Positions 16,700 through 25,611 of a stretch of DNA of 64,000 bases are shown here, one piece after another. Position 1 is the first letter of the stretch, and each line of letters opens with the position of its first letter. Under the pieces are notes generated by a model, which worked only from the letters and a program-made list of their open reading frames with translations, made no database searches and had not been told where the DNA came from. The position numbers and the translations under genes were made by a program. Origin of the DNA: Halioglobus sp. (GTDB taxonomy: Bacteria > Pseudomonadota > Gammaproteobacteria > Pseudomonadales > Halieaceae); NCBI GenBank assembly GCA_029246385.1, contig JAQWNG010000043.1, positions 1-64,000 of the forward strand, in the 5' to 3' direction.

Positions 16700-18853
16700 G
16701 TGACGATAACTACCAAGAAGACGTTTTGCCGATTTTGTTTAAGCTGCTGTGGTCTAGAGATTGATGTTGACGGCGATGAGGCTCTGGCGCTGCGTGGAGA
16801 TACTAGCAATCCACTGTCAGCTGGATACACTTGTTTGCGCGGTCGAGAGTTGATCAATATTCAACAGCACCCCGATCGTATTCGCGGAGCCTTAAAGCGG
16901 ATTGGTGGGAGTTTCACTGAAATTACGATGACGCAAGCATTGGACGAAATTGCGCACAAAACCCAGCGCCTGATGGATCAGTATGGCGGCCGTGCGATCG
17001 CCAGCTACAATGGCAGCTGGGCGTGGTCGAATCTTCCCACATTACCTCTTTCTAAATCTTTTCATCAGGCTATCGCTTCACCGTCCGTATTTTCGCCAAT
17101 GACTTTGGATCAACCGGCAAAGGCATTTATGTTGTGTCGCTTTGGACTGTGGGCAGGTGGGATTCATGCGTTTAAAGATGCCGATGTAGTCATGTTTATT
17201 GGTAACAATGCGCTTCTTTCCCAGTATTCACCCCTTGGGGGTCTGCCACCTTATAATCCAGTTCGACGTCTGCAAGACGCTCTAGATAAAGGTCTTCAGC
17301 TATTAGTCATTGACCCACGTAAGACAGAGGTAGCTAGCCGGGCCACACTGCACCTGCAGGTCAGGCCGGGAGAGGACACTACGTTGTTGAGCGGCATGAT
17401 TCGAATCATCATTGATGAGCAGCTGTATGATCATCAATTTTGTAATGAATTTATTGATGATTTAAATGGGCTGAGAGAAATGTTGGAGCCCTTTACGCTT
17501 AGCTATGTCAGTCAGCGTGCTGATGTGCCTCGAGAGCAAATAACGACTGCAGCACGGATGTTTGCCGCAGGACCCCGTGGAGCGGCATCCACGGGAACAG
17601 GGCCAGAGATGTCGCCACGTGGATCGCTTACAGAGCATATGGTAATGGTTATTAACGCTATTTGCGGACGTTATTACCGCGAAGGTGAGGAGCCTGCAGT
17701 AGCGCCGCCGCTAAGCGTGGGTCGTCAAGCCAAGGCACAGGTAGTGTTCCCTCCTCAAGCATGGGGAGAAGGGTTCGTGAAGTCACGTTTTAGAGGGCTC
17801 ACTCAGATTGGCGACGAGATGCCATGTAATATAATGGCTGATGAAATTTTGACCCCTGGAGAGGGGCAGATTCGTGCCTTATTTTGCGTAGGAGGTAATC
17901 CTATGATTGCGTTTCCTAACCAGGAAAAAATCGGTCGGGCCCTAGAAGATTTGCCTCTGTTGGTAGCCATCGATCCATGGCTGTCTGCGACCTCGCGGCG
18001 AGCTCACTATATTTTAGGTCCCAAAGTTGCATTGGAAAGAGCGGATGCTACTTTACTGGGTGAAATGTATTTTGAGGAACCCTATGCACACTATACCGAG
18101 GCGGTAGTTGAAGCGCAGGGCGATACAATCGAAGAGTGGGAGTTCTTTTGGCAGATCGCAAAGCGCTTAGGACTGTCATTGTCAGTTCACGGTCAAGCTG
18201 TACCAATGGATAATTGCCCATCGAAATATCAGATCACCGAGCTAATGACGCGAGACTCGCGAATTCCACTCTCGAGAGTCAAGGCGGACAGTGCCATCGC
18301 CGGTGGAACAATCTATCCTGAAGCTCGCGGCGTGGTGGCGGCTAAAAGTCCTAGTAATCATAACCGCTTCAGAGTCCTTCCTAAAGATGTGCGGGATCAA
18401 TTACAGGAGGTCGCCAATGAAGTGCTAAATGAAAGTGGCTCAGTGGCGATGGACGGTTCTTACAGTCACTTATTGATTTCACGAAGAATAAAACAGTTTT
18501 TTAATTCGACAGGCCACAATCTGCAGCAGCTAAAAACAAAAGGCACCACCAACTATGCATACATGAACTCCAGTGATTTGCATAACATGGGAATAGAATC
18601 CGGCACGTTGGTAGAAATTTCGTCATCAACTGGAACGATTATTGGCGTGGCTAAGTCTAGTTACGATTTGAAGTCGGGCGTTGTTTCGATGGCTCACGCC
18701 TTTGGGGATAATAATAGCGATGCAACGAACGTGAGGCAGCAGGGTTCATCGACAAATCGTCTCGTTTCTGATGAGGCCCATTTTGATAGTATTACGGGTC
18801 AGGCTCGACAGAGCGCGATTCCCGTCTCAATTAGCGTATATGAGGAAACATGA
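16700..18853 (+). CDS. molybdopterin (bis-MGD) oxidoreductase, formate dehydrogenase/nitrate reductase superfamily
   Basis: From the GTG at 16700 this is a 717-residue enzyme. An N-terminal 4Fe-4S site has spacing C10-x2-C13-x3-C17-x27-C45. The body has molybdopterin superfamily features: GNNALLSQY and LVIDPRKTEVAS (MGD binding), RPGEDTTLLSGMIRIIIDE, and a C-terminal molydopterin dinucleotide-binding domain (~580-690) with NSSDLHNMGIESGTLVEISS. The stretch SPMTLDQPAK stands where the Mo ligand usually lies, with no Cys or Sec there. There is no twin-arginine signal, so it should be cytoplasmic. No NADH-binding, cytochrome b or FeS partner is adjacent. Related stand-alone enzymes are annotated as anaerobic dehydrogenases of unknown substrate. 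The start is uncertain: GTG has a weak GAG-type site, and 16628 is the longest alternative. Confidence 0.82.
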   Translation: MTITTKKTFCRFCLSCCGLEIDVDGDEALALRGDTSNPLSAGYTCLRGRELINIQQHPDRIRGALKRIGGSFTEITMTQALDEIAHKTQRLMDQYGGRAIASYNGSWAWSNLPTLPLSKSFHQAIASPSVFSPMTLDQPAKAFMLCRFGLWAGGIHAFKDADVVMFIGNNALLSQYSPLGGLPPYNPVRRLQDALDKGLQLLVIDPRKTEVASRATLHLQVRPGEDTTLLSGMIRIIIDEQLYDHQFCNEFIDDLNGLREMLEPFTLSYVSQRADVPREQITTAARMFAAGPRGAASTGTGPEMSPRGSLTEHMVMVINAICGRYYREGEEPAVAPPLSVGRQAKAQVVFPPQAWGEGFVKSRFRGLTQIGDEMPCNIMADEILTPGEGQIRALFCVGGNPMIAFPNQEKIGRALEDLPLLVAIDPWLSATSRRAHYILGPKVALERADATLLGEMYFEEPYAHYTEAVVEAQGDTIEEWEFFWQIAKRLGLSLSVHGQAVPMDNCPSKYQITELMTRDSRIPLSRVKADSAIAGGTIYPEARGVVAAKSPSNHNRFRVLPKDVRDQLQEVANEVLNESGSVAMDGSYSHLLISRRIKQFFNSTGHNLQQLKTKGTTNYAYMNSSDLHNMGIESGTLVEISSSTGTIIGVAKSSYDLKSGVVSMAHAFGDNNSDATNVRQQGSSTNRLVSDEAHFDSITGQARQSAIPVSISVYEET

Positions 18854-19322
18854 GTATGACTACAATCTAGTCCGAAATAAATGGGTAGCGTCCCGTGATG
18901 GGTCTGCGCCATGCTCATTGCCGCCAGTTCTGCGAATTACGGAGTAAGGGTTGCAGTAAATAGTCTCGCAGTGGACTTGGGCAAGACGTCTTCCTAGTTA
19001 TATTGTGCCAACTCAACGCTGCAATCAAAAATTACAACGTGCATAAGGCCATCGAGTGAGGGGCCGATAGCAAAGAAAATTTCGATGTGACGCAGCGCAT
19101 AGGCGTAGAAGCAACTTGTGCTGGCGCCTGATGTTAGTTTATCGGTATCCGACGTAAAATCTGGATGCGATGGGTTAGCGAAGTATTTTTTGTGTGACGT
19201 TGTCGAACCCGGGGGTGGACACTTGTTTTTTGGTTGCCTCAGCGCATAGCGCATTGATTGGCTTATTACTCAAGGCTTTAGCCCTTGGAACGCCTTAACC
19301 CACTAAATAAAAGAGAGAAAAT
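18854..19322. other. 469-bp intergenic region with an uncertain minus-strand frame
   Basis: An 86-codon minus-strand frame (18994-19254) begins at an ATG without a ribosome site and matches no family I know. It could be a decayed gene end or chance. A plus-strand promoter for the downstream epimerase-like gene should lie near the right end, but I cannot place it. Confidence 0.35.
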
Positions 19323-20219
19323 ATGAAGGTACTAGTTGTCGGCGGCACAGGTTTAATTGGTGGTGATATTGCGCTGTACTTAACATCGCGAGGGCATGAA
19401 GTGACTATTATGGCGCGTAAGCCGTCAACTGCGCCTAGCTTGGCTGCACTGCCATTCATGCGGGGAGACTATGTCAACGATACTTTTGGCGATGAGCAAC
19501 TCAGTGGATTTGACGGGTTGGTGTTTGCTGCTGCAGCTGACATCCGCAATATGCCGGTGGATGGAAGTATTGAGCCCGCGGCATTTTATAGTGAGGTAAA
19601 CGATGTTGCAGTGCCGAGATTTATTGCTGCCGCCCGAGATTCCGGTATCTCGCGTACGGTTTATATCGGCACGTTTTATCCGCAGATCGCTCCCGAACGT
19701 ATCGGCATTTGTCCCTATGTTACATCGCGGCACAATACTGATGCCGCGGTGCGTGCCCTAAGTAGCGCGGCATTTAATGTATGTAGCTTAAATGCGCCGT
19801 GGGTGCTGGGACACATCGATGGCCTCGATCTTCCTCATATCAAGGCGCTGGTCGCCTACGCCAAAGGGCAGCTTGTTGATCTTCCGGTGTTTGCGCCACC
19901 GGGTGGTACCAATCATATCAGTGCGCATTCTATCGCCGTAGCGACCCTTGCTGCGCTTGAGAGGGGCGAATCTGGCAAAGCCTACTTGCTGGGCGATGAA
20001 AATATTAGCTGGAAACATTATTTGGAGCTATGGTTTGCCGCTGCGGGTAATCCGCAAGAACTGCAGGTAAAGAAGGATGAGCATCCTCTATTGCCATCGG
20101 TGATTATGTTCGCGGGTGCCGGCGCCACCATACACTATGAAGCGGCCGCGTCTGAGCAGCTGGGCTACCCGTGTCAGCAAATTGGTGACCTCATTAAGCA
20201 GGTGGTGGCCAATTATTGA
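19323..20219 (+). CDS. NAD(P)-dependent epimerase/dehydratase-like (extended/atypical SDR)
   Basis: This 298-residue protein opens with VLVVGGTGLIGGDIALYL, the Rossmann glycine motif of the NAD-dependent epimerase and NmrA-like families, followed by a basic residue after beta2 (ARKPST) that suggests NADP. A YVTSRHNTDAAVRAL segment holds a Tyr but not a canonical Tyr-x-x-x-Lys, so catalytic competence is uncertain. The C-terminal half (NHISAHSIAVATLAALERGESGKAYLLGDE) matches the NAD-epimerase substrate domain. The product could reduce or isomerise a sugar or terpenoid ketone. It sits alone on the strand before the proteorhodopsin gene, 368 bp away. Confidence 0.78.
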   Translation: MKVLVVGGTGLIGGDIALYLTSRGHEVTIMARKPSTAPSLAALPFMRGDYVNDTFGDEQLSGFDGLVFAAAADIRNMPVDGSIEPAAFYSEVNDVAVPRFIAAARDSGISRTVYIGTFYPQIAPERIGICPYVTSRHNTDAAVRALSSAAFNVCSLNAPWVLGHIDGLDLPHIKALVAYAKGQLVDLPVFAPPGGTNHISAHSIAVATLAALERGESGKAYLLGDENISWKHYLELWFAAAGNPQELQVKKDEHPLLPSVIMFAGAGATIHYEAAASEQLGYPCQQIGDLIKQVVANY

Positions 20220-20587
20220 ATCTGAGCGTTAATAGAGCGCTACGGCAACTAGTGGCGTATTTTCGCTGCAGTATAATGATCGTTAACTCTGACCCTGTCT
20301 TAACGTGTTCCCTTGTGTGAGGCCTGCAGTTGCGCAATCTCTGACCCGGTAGAATCATTCGCGGTCGCAGAAGAACGTTGTATCGGGTGCACAACATTTT
20401 TTTTACAGTTGGATCAATAATTTAGCCTCGATTAGGTAATTTTTTTTCGAATAGAGATTCAAACCGAAATCTAGCATTTGCGGGCTGTTATATCGCGCAA
20501 AAGAGGTGTACTGTATGTTTCAACGCAAACCATATTGCGGCCAAAACAATAAATTAACACCTTGTTTACTCACAGTTGGAGCATATC
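20220..20587. other. leader region of the proteorhodopsin gene
   Basis: No open frame worth calling. The last 180 bp are AT-rich and presumably carry the promoter, but no convincing -35/-10 pair was found. TTGCG...CGCAA forms a loose inverted repeat at about 20478-20500. The ribosome site TTGGAG lies six bases before the ATG. Confidence 0.4.
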
Positions 20588-21277
20588 ATGACTGAAAATT
20601 TACAGGCCAACGACGCGGTTGGTATTTCTTTTTGGCTTATCTCGATGGCGCTCGTCGCCGCGACAGCCTTTTTCTTCCTTGAGCGTGATCGAGTTTCGCC
20701 TAAATGGAAAACGTCTCTTACGGTTTCTGGCCTTGTTACGTTGATCGCAGCAGTGCATTACTTTTATATGCGTGATGTTTGGGTAGGCACAGGAGAAACA
20801 CCAACAGTCTATCGCTATATTGATTGGTTGTTAACGGTGCCACTGCTGATCATTGAATTTTACTTAATTCTCTCTGCGATCACGAAAACGCCGGCAGGTG
20901 TTTTCTGGCGTTTGTTGATCGGTTCTCTTGTCATGCTGGGTTTTGGATTTGCGGGCGAAGCAGGCGCAATGGATGTAACGTTGGCGTTCTGGATCGCAAT
21001 GGCTGCTTGGGTCTTCATTATGTGGGAGATCTTTTTTGGGCAAGCAAGCAAAATCAATGCTGGCAGCGGCAATGTAAATGTGCAAAAAGCCTATAAAGCG
21101 ATGGCCTTGTTGGTAACGATAGGTTGGGCAATTTATCCTATCGGGTACTTCATGGGTTATATGATGGGTTCAGTGGATCAAAACTCATTGAACATCATTT
21201 ACAATATAGCTGATTTGTGGAACAAAATTGCCTTCGGCTTGGTCATCTGGGCGGCAGCAGTAGCCGACTCTGAATAG
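20588..21277 (+). CDS. proteorhodopsin, green-tuned light-driven proton pump
   Basis: This 229-residue protein has seven membrane helices. Every functional residue is present with a constant offset of 18 from the SAR86 reference: His57 (H75), Arg76 (R94), the proton acceptor Asp79 (D97), Thr83 (T101), Leu87 at the spectral-tuning site (L105, green), the proton donor Glu90 (E108) and the retinal Schiff-base Lys213 (K231). This DTE motif marks an outward H+ pump rather than a sodium (NDQ) or chloride pump. Unlike the reference it has no long N-terminal signal peptide. The start is the ATG after TTGGAG; the TTG at 20576 is part of that site. It is monocistronic with its own strong terminator. 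No blh or crt gene is adjacent, so retinal must come from elsewhere. Confidence 0.97.
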   Translation: MTENLQANDAVGISFWLISMALVAATAFFFLERDRVSPKWKTSLTVSGLVTLIAAVHYFYMRDVWVGTGETPTVYRYIDWLLTVPLLIIEFYLILSAITKTPAGVFWRLLIGSLVMLGFGFAGEAGAMDVTLAFWIAMAAWVFIMWEIFFGQASKINAGSGNVNVQKAYKAMALLVTIGWAIYPIGYFMGYMMGSVDQNSLNIIYNIADLWNKIAFGLVIWAAAVADSE

Positions 21278-21294
21278 CAAGTTCTAGGTTGTTG

Positions 21295-21325
21295 AAAAGG
21301 GTCGGCTTTGCTGGCCCTTTTTTTT
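21295..21325 (+). terminator. rho-independent terminator of the proteorhodopsin gene
   Basis: AAAAGGGTC and GGCCCTTTT form a 9-bp stem with one G-U-type pair, followed by a run of T. It begins 18 bp after the stop codon, separating proteorhodopsin from the next gene. Confidence 0.88.
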
Positions 21326-21492
21326 GCGCTGCTGTTAGTTGCTCTGCCGTGACTTGACGCCGGCGTCTTCAAAATATTATCACGGCGTTTGCTTGGTCTA
21401 TTACAGACTCGTTCTTGACTGCTTGGCCGGACGGCGCAGACTGCGTCCGCTGCTGATGACACAATGACAATATTTTTTAGGAGGCTTGCGTA

Positions 21493-22245
21493 ATGGCAGA
21501 GCGATTTGGCGGCAAAGTAGCGTTGATCACAGGTGCAGGCTCAGGGATAGGCAGAGCCTGCGCCGAGCGCTTTTATGCTGAGGGTGCCAAGGTAATCCTA
21601 GTGGACATCAATGCGCAAGGGTTGGACGATACCGTGGTCCAAATGCCCGACAGCGCCCGTGTACACTCTATGGTTGCAGATATAAGCTCGCCCGAGGTGT
21701 GCCACGTCGCTGTGGCGACAACAGTTGAAGTGTTCGGTCAGTTGGACGTGCTTTGCAATATTGCGGGCATTTTTTTAAGTGGACGTATCGAGGATATTAC
21801 CCCAGAGGCTTGGCAACGAATTTTGCAGGTTAACCTGACTTCGGTATTTTTCTTGTGTCAGGCGGCAGTGCCAGAACTTACAAAAACGCGCGGTAATATT
21901 ATTAACATGGCGTCCACTGCTGCCTTGACGGGGCAGGCGTATTCGTCGCCTTACGGTGTCACCAAGGCTGGGGTGGCGATGCTAACCAAGTCTCTGTCGA
22001 TGGAGCTTGCTGAGCGCAGTATTCGAGTAAATGCAGTCTGTCCTGGAGCCGTAAATACGCCGCTGGCTGCTACTGCAAGCTTTCCTCAAGATGCTACCCC
22101 ACGACTGATAGACAAGTTGATGTCATTCTATGGGTTTGCGGAGCCCAGTGAAGTTGCGGCACTGGTTGCCTTTATTGCATCCGAGGAGGCGCGCTATATG
22201 AGTGGCTCTGTAGTGCCCATCGATGGCGCGCAGACCGCAGGTTGA
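21493..22245 (+). CDS. short-chain dehydrogenase/reductase (SDR)
   Basis: This 250-residue classical SDR has TGAGSGIGRACAERF (~14-28), the acidic NAD-selecting VDINAQG, a variant NNAG as NIAG (~88), catalytic Ser in MASTAAL, Tyr and Lys in SPYGVTKAG, and the tail ARYMSGSVVPIDGAQTAG. It resembles the 3-oxoacyl-ACP reductase/hydroxysteroid dehydrogenase group. A perfect AGGAGG site precedes the ATG. It is separated from proteorhodopsin by a strong terminator and so has its own promoter. Substrate unknown. Confidence 0.88.
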   Translation: MAERFGGKVALITGAGSGIGRACAERFYAEGAKVILVDINAQGLDDTVVQMPDSARVHSMVADISSPEVCHVAVATTVEVFGQLDVLCNIAGIFLSGRIEDITPEAWQRILQVNLTSVFFLCQAAVPELTKTRGNIINMASTAALTGQAYSSPYGVTKAGVAMLTKSLSMELAERSIRVNAVCPGAVNTPLAATASFPQDATPRLIDKLMSFYGFAEPSEVAALVAFIASEEARYMSGSVVPIDGAQTAG

Positions 22246-22393
22246 CAGCCATGCATGGTAAGTCACAAACGACTTTTAGACAGGGTATAAGTGGATAAAT
22301 TGAGATGTTGTGGAATCGTATGCGTTCCAATAGCATTCTTGATTGAGCGTCCTGGTGAAAGTTTTGGCGCACGAGTGACGGCGGGAGGTGACC

Positions 22394-23668
22394 ATGATCG
22401 GAAAGATGATGATATTTAGTTTGGGTGTTGTGATTGGCGTTGCAGGTCTGGCGGGGTTTCAATTGCGCAAGGTGACGGTGGAGCCCGTCGTCGCATCGGG
22501 TCAGCTAGAGCAAAGTCTCGACCAGCTTGCGGGCGCGGTCCGCGAGGCGGGTGTCTTTGTGCGCGATCATATCTGGTTTGGTAGTGAGGAAGAGCAGGCG
22601 GAGGCATACCGGCATATTGTTCGGACATTAATTAACAGTCTAGAGTCGCGGGCGCTGGCCGAACCAGACTTCCCATTCTTTGTATCACTCAATCATTTCA
22701 ATAAGCTGGGGATGGACAACTCGGATCAGCGCTATCGTATTGCGCTGTTTGAAGGTGATGGTGTTTATCGGGTATGGGGAACGCGCGGGACGACTCGGCG
22801 GCTAGATTTTGCGGTATACGGGCCCGATTCGATGGCGCCTATGGTCGACACATTGTCCACAGACGATCTTGAGGTGGCAGCCGATGGCAGTTTCGAGCTT
22901 TGGATTGGAGGCAAGCTCAGGGAGGGCAACTGGTTGCGTGCAGAGCCCGGACTTCAGCGCCTATTGGTGCGTCAGATTCACTCTGATTGGGCGGCGGAAC
23001 TTCCCGGAGAGGTGCATATTGACCGGGTCGACAGTGGTCGTCCTATCTATCCTTCGTTCTCCGCCAGGATCATGGCAGATCGGCTAACGGCGGCAACGAT
23101 GTTTTTTGCCGAAGAGGTACGCCGGTGGCCCGAGCTAAGTCGTACGCGGATCGCCGGTCTGGTGCCTGCCAATACGCTCCTCGCACCGCGCGATACCGGT
23201 TCGGAAGGAGGACTGGCTGGCCGACTGATGTCAGGAGGGCATTACGAGCTCGAGGACGACGAAGCCTTAATTCTAACGTCTTGGCCCTCCACCGCTAAAT
23301 ATCAAGGCGTTCAGCTGGGACATCATTGGTGGGAGTCTCTCGACTATGCCAACCGTCAAACGTCCCTGACTGCCGATCAGGCTTATTTGAGCTCAGATGG
23401 CGCCTACCATTTTGTGGTGTCTGCTAAAGACCCCGGCGTGCCCAACTGGTTAGACACGGAAGGGTTCTCACGCGGTGTCATTCTGATGCGTTATGATGGC
23501 CTCGGGGCGGTCGGTATTCCCGGTGAGCAGCATCCTACGGCCACGCTGGTGAAATTATCGGAACTGCGCGGCAGTTTGCCGGCAGACGAGCCCACTGTGT
23601 CGCTAGGCGAGCGGGCAGATCAGTTGGCAATGCGCCGGCGCCAAGTTCAGCGACGCGAAAACTTTTAA
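22394..23668 (+). CDS. membrane-anchored DUF1214-like protein
   Basis: This 424-residue protein has one N-terminal membrane segment (residues ~5-25) and no cleavage site, so the bulk is probably periplasmic. The C-terminal ~110 residues, with SDGAYHFVVSAKDPGVPNWLD, then GVILMRYDG, resemble the DUF1214 domain that often pairs with DUF1254. The middle (~85-190), starting PFFVSLNHFNKLG, looks like a separate beta-rich domain. In lipid- and sterol-degrading bacteria DUF1214 proteins recur near catabolic genes, but no activity is established. The start is the ATG right after GGGAGGTGACC; an in-frame GTG at 22388 lies inside that ribosome site. Confidence 0.65.
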   Translation: MIGKMMIFSLGVVIGVAGLAGFQLRKVTVEPVVASGQLEQSLDQLAGAVREAGVFVRDHIWFGSEEEQAEAYRHIVRTLINSLESRALAEPDFPFFVSLNHFNKLGMDNSDQRYRIALFEGDGVYRVWGTRGTTRRLDFAVYGPDSMAPMVDTLSTDDLEVAADGSFELWIGGKLREGNWLRAEPGLQRLLVRQIHSDWAAELPGEVHIDRVDSGRPIYPSFSARIMADRLTAATMFFAEEVRRWPELSRTRIAGLVPANTLLAPRDTGSEGGLAGRLMSGGHYELEDDEALILTSWPSTAKYQGVQLGHHWWESLDYANRQTSLTADQAYLSSDGAYHFVVSAKDPGVPNWLDTEGFSRGVILMRYDGLGAVGIPGEQHPTATLVKLSELRGSLPADEPTVSLGERADQLAMRRRQVQRRENF

Positions 23669-23783
23669 TTGGCTTGATGCATTTCACGCTTGAAGCGGGT
23701 GGTTGGCTAAAACTTTTAGTTTCCTGAAAAATATACTCATCTGATAGTCTTAAACTATATAAAATTTTTTGCGTTCAAAGCAG

Positions 23784-24854
23784 TTAGACCCAGCCTTTTC
23801 TTTTGAAGAAAAAATACAGGCTTATGGCGATGGTGATGAATGCGACCCAGACACTCGGGTATCCCCATTTCCAGTCGAGTTCAGGCATGTGCTTGAAATT
23901 CATGCCATATATGCCAGCGACAAATGTTAGTGGAATGAAAATTGCGGAGAAAATGGTGAGTATTTTCATGACTTCATTGAGCTTGCTGCTAACACTGGAC
24001 AGGTAAATGTCTAACAAGCTGGCAAGAATATCCCTGTGTGTTTCTATTGACTCGATGATGCGCATCACATGATCGTGCACATCCCTCAAGTAGAGATGTG
24101 TGCTGGAATGGATAAGTTCGGATTCACTGCGTAATAAATTAGCGGAGAGGTCTCTGACCGGGGCGATATAACGTCGCATCTTAATCACCTCTAATTTAAT
24201 CTGGTGAATTTTTTCCAACATAGTTGGAGTTGGATCGGTAAATATGTCGTCCTCAAGCGCGGCCAGAGTTTCGTCTAACTGATCCAGTACGCCGAAGTTC
24301 TGGTCTACAATAGTATCCAATAGCGAATACATGAGATAATCCGAACCTAAATTTCTGATACGCCCATGGCTGTTTTCAATGCGCGTAGACACTAAGGAGA
24401 AAAGTGAGTCGGTTTTTTCTTTAAATGCAAAAATAAAATTTTTGAAAACAATCAAACTGACCTGCTCATACGCAATATCGAACTGGTTATTGTCGGGCGC
24501 CAGACTTTTCAGAACGATATAAAGGTAGTCTTCGTGCTCTTCTAGCTTTGGTCGCTGGTGGGTGTTAAGAATATCTTCTTGCACCAGTGGGTGAATATTG
24601 AAGTGCTTACCAATAGACTTTACGATCGATGCGTCTGCGAGACCCTCGATTGTGACCCATGTAATTGAGTCCTTATTACGGTACTCCAGAACGTCTTCTA
24701 ATGACGACAATGAGCGCTGCTCGCAGTGGTGTTCGCTATAATCAATCAAGGTTAGGTGAGTATCTGGGTGATGAATATCGCCTATGTGAATCAGTGATCC
24801 TGGCGCAAGGCCCGATTTGTCAGAATTTTTTGCCCGGCTTTTAATCATCATCAT
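23784..24854 (-). CDS. corA: CorA-family magnesium/cobalt transporter
   Basis: This 356-residue protein has a large soluble N-terminal domain and two C-terminal membrane helices. The hallmark YGMNF pore motif lies at the end of the first helix (GIYGMNFKHMPELD), followed by WGYPSVWVAF and a basic tail FFFKRKGWV. The family forms homopentameric Mg2+/Co2+ channels in the inner membrane. The beginning is preceded by GAGG and has three consecutive ATG codons (24854, 24851, 24848); the last has the best spacing. The gene overlaps the end of the YiiX-like hydrolase gene by up to 14 bp, indicating translational coupling. Confidence 0.92.
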   Translation of the reverse strand: MMMIKSRAKNSDKSGLAPGSLIHIGDIHHPDTHLTLIDYSEHHCEQRSLSSLEDVLEYRNKDSITWVTIEGLADASIVKSIGKHFNIHPLVQEDILNTHQRPKLEEHEDYLYIVLKSLAPDNNQFDIAYEQVSLIVFKNFIFAFKEKTDSLFSLVSTRIENSHGRIRNLGSDYLMYSLLDTIVDQNFGVLDQLDETLAALEDDIFTDPTPTMLEKIHQIKLEVIKMRRYIAPVRDLSANLLRSESELIHSSTHLYLRDVHDHVMRIIESIETHRDILASLLDIYLSSVSSKLNEVMKILTIFSAIFIPLTFVAGIYGMNFKHMPELDWKWGYPSVWVAFITIAISLYFFFKRKGWV

Positions 24855-25611
24855 TGCCTCGAAAGTTAGTTTCTGGCTTGGCCCATTGGATTTTCTTATA
24901 ATCGAAGTTATTTTGAATTGTGGGCTTCACGATTTCAAAGTAGGGGGACAGGTCGAAATCCCTCGGTGTGAAGTGACTATAATGCTTGGGCTCTAGTCTT
25001 GCGGCACTGTACGTAATCGATGAGTTACCTTGGATTTCAGGTGTCTCATGGGGGATGATGGGGTATCGGACTGATTGGAAGGCCTGAGCGATAAGGGTTG
25101 AGCAGATGGCACTCGTGGGGTCTCCGCTACCCAGTTGTATCAGACGTCGACGATAGCGCGTCGGCACAGGTGGCATAGGGAGCAGATAGCGGACAAGGTC
25201 GACAATGTTTTTTGTATCATAGCGCAAGCCTACGCGATCAAGGGCATACTGCAGCGTCGCGAGCCGGTCCTGCTCCGTTAAATTGACGGCGCGGCAGATC
25301 CGCGTATTGCAGTTCGCATACTTCTCCAGCGGAGATCGGATAACGCCTTCTACTAGGTCTGCCTCAATCACAAAACCCTTACCATCCGCTCCCTTACCCG
25401 CAAACATACACACGTGTGACCAAGTAGATTGGGTCAAATATTTGATGGCGGTGCTGATGCGGCTGTTGCCCTCGACTAATAGCAGATCGCCAGGCTCTAG
25501 GGCGTCATCAAGTTGTGCCTGAGTTAATACTGAAAAGCGTTCATAGTGGCTCCGAGGCTGACTCAGAAATTTTGCCAGCCATAAGCCCAGTCGCTGGGAA
25601 ACGATATTCAT
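24841..25611 (-). CDS. YiiX-like permuted NlpC/P60 cysteine hydrolase
   Basis: This 256-residue protein fits the YiiX/YebB permuted papain-like amidase group. EPGDLLLVEGN (~39-49) opens the fold, the catalytic His is H66 in TWSHVCMF, and the catalytic Cys is C170 in SAICSTLIAQAF. The permuted order (His before Cys) separates it from ordinary NlpC/P60 cell-wall peptidases; relatives may act on lipids or acylated molecules. No classical signal peptide is seen. It is the first gene of a two-gene operon with corA, a pairing whose meaning is unclear. AAGGTCG precedes the ATG. Confidence 0.78.
   Translation of the reverse strand: MNIVSQRLGLWLAKFLSQPRSHYERFSVLTQAQLDDALEPGDLLLVEGNSRISTAIKYLTQSTWSHVCMFAGKGADGKGFVIEADLVEGVIRSPLEKYANCNTRICRAVNLTEQDRLATLQYALDRVGLRYDTKNIVDLVRYLLPMPPVPTRYRRRLIQLGSGDPTSAICSTLIAQAFQSVRYPIIPHETPEIQGNSSITYSAARLEPKHYSHFTPRDFDLSPYFEIVKPTIQNNFDYKKIQWAKPETNFRGNDDD

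Noticed and set aside
18994-19254. 86-codon minus-strand frame in the gap before the epimerase-like gene
   Set aside because: No ribosome site, no recognisable family; left as an uncertain region.
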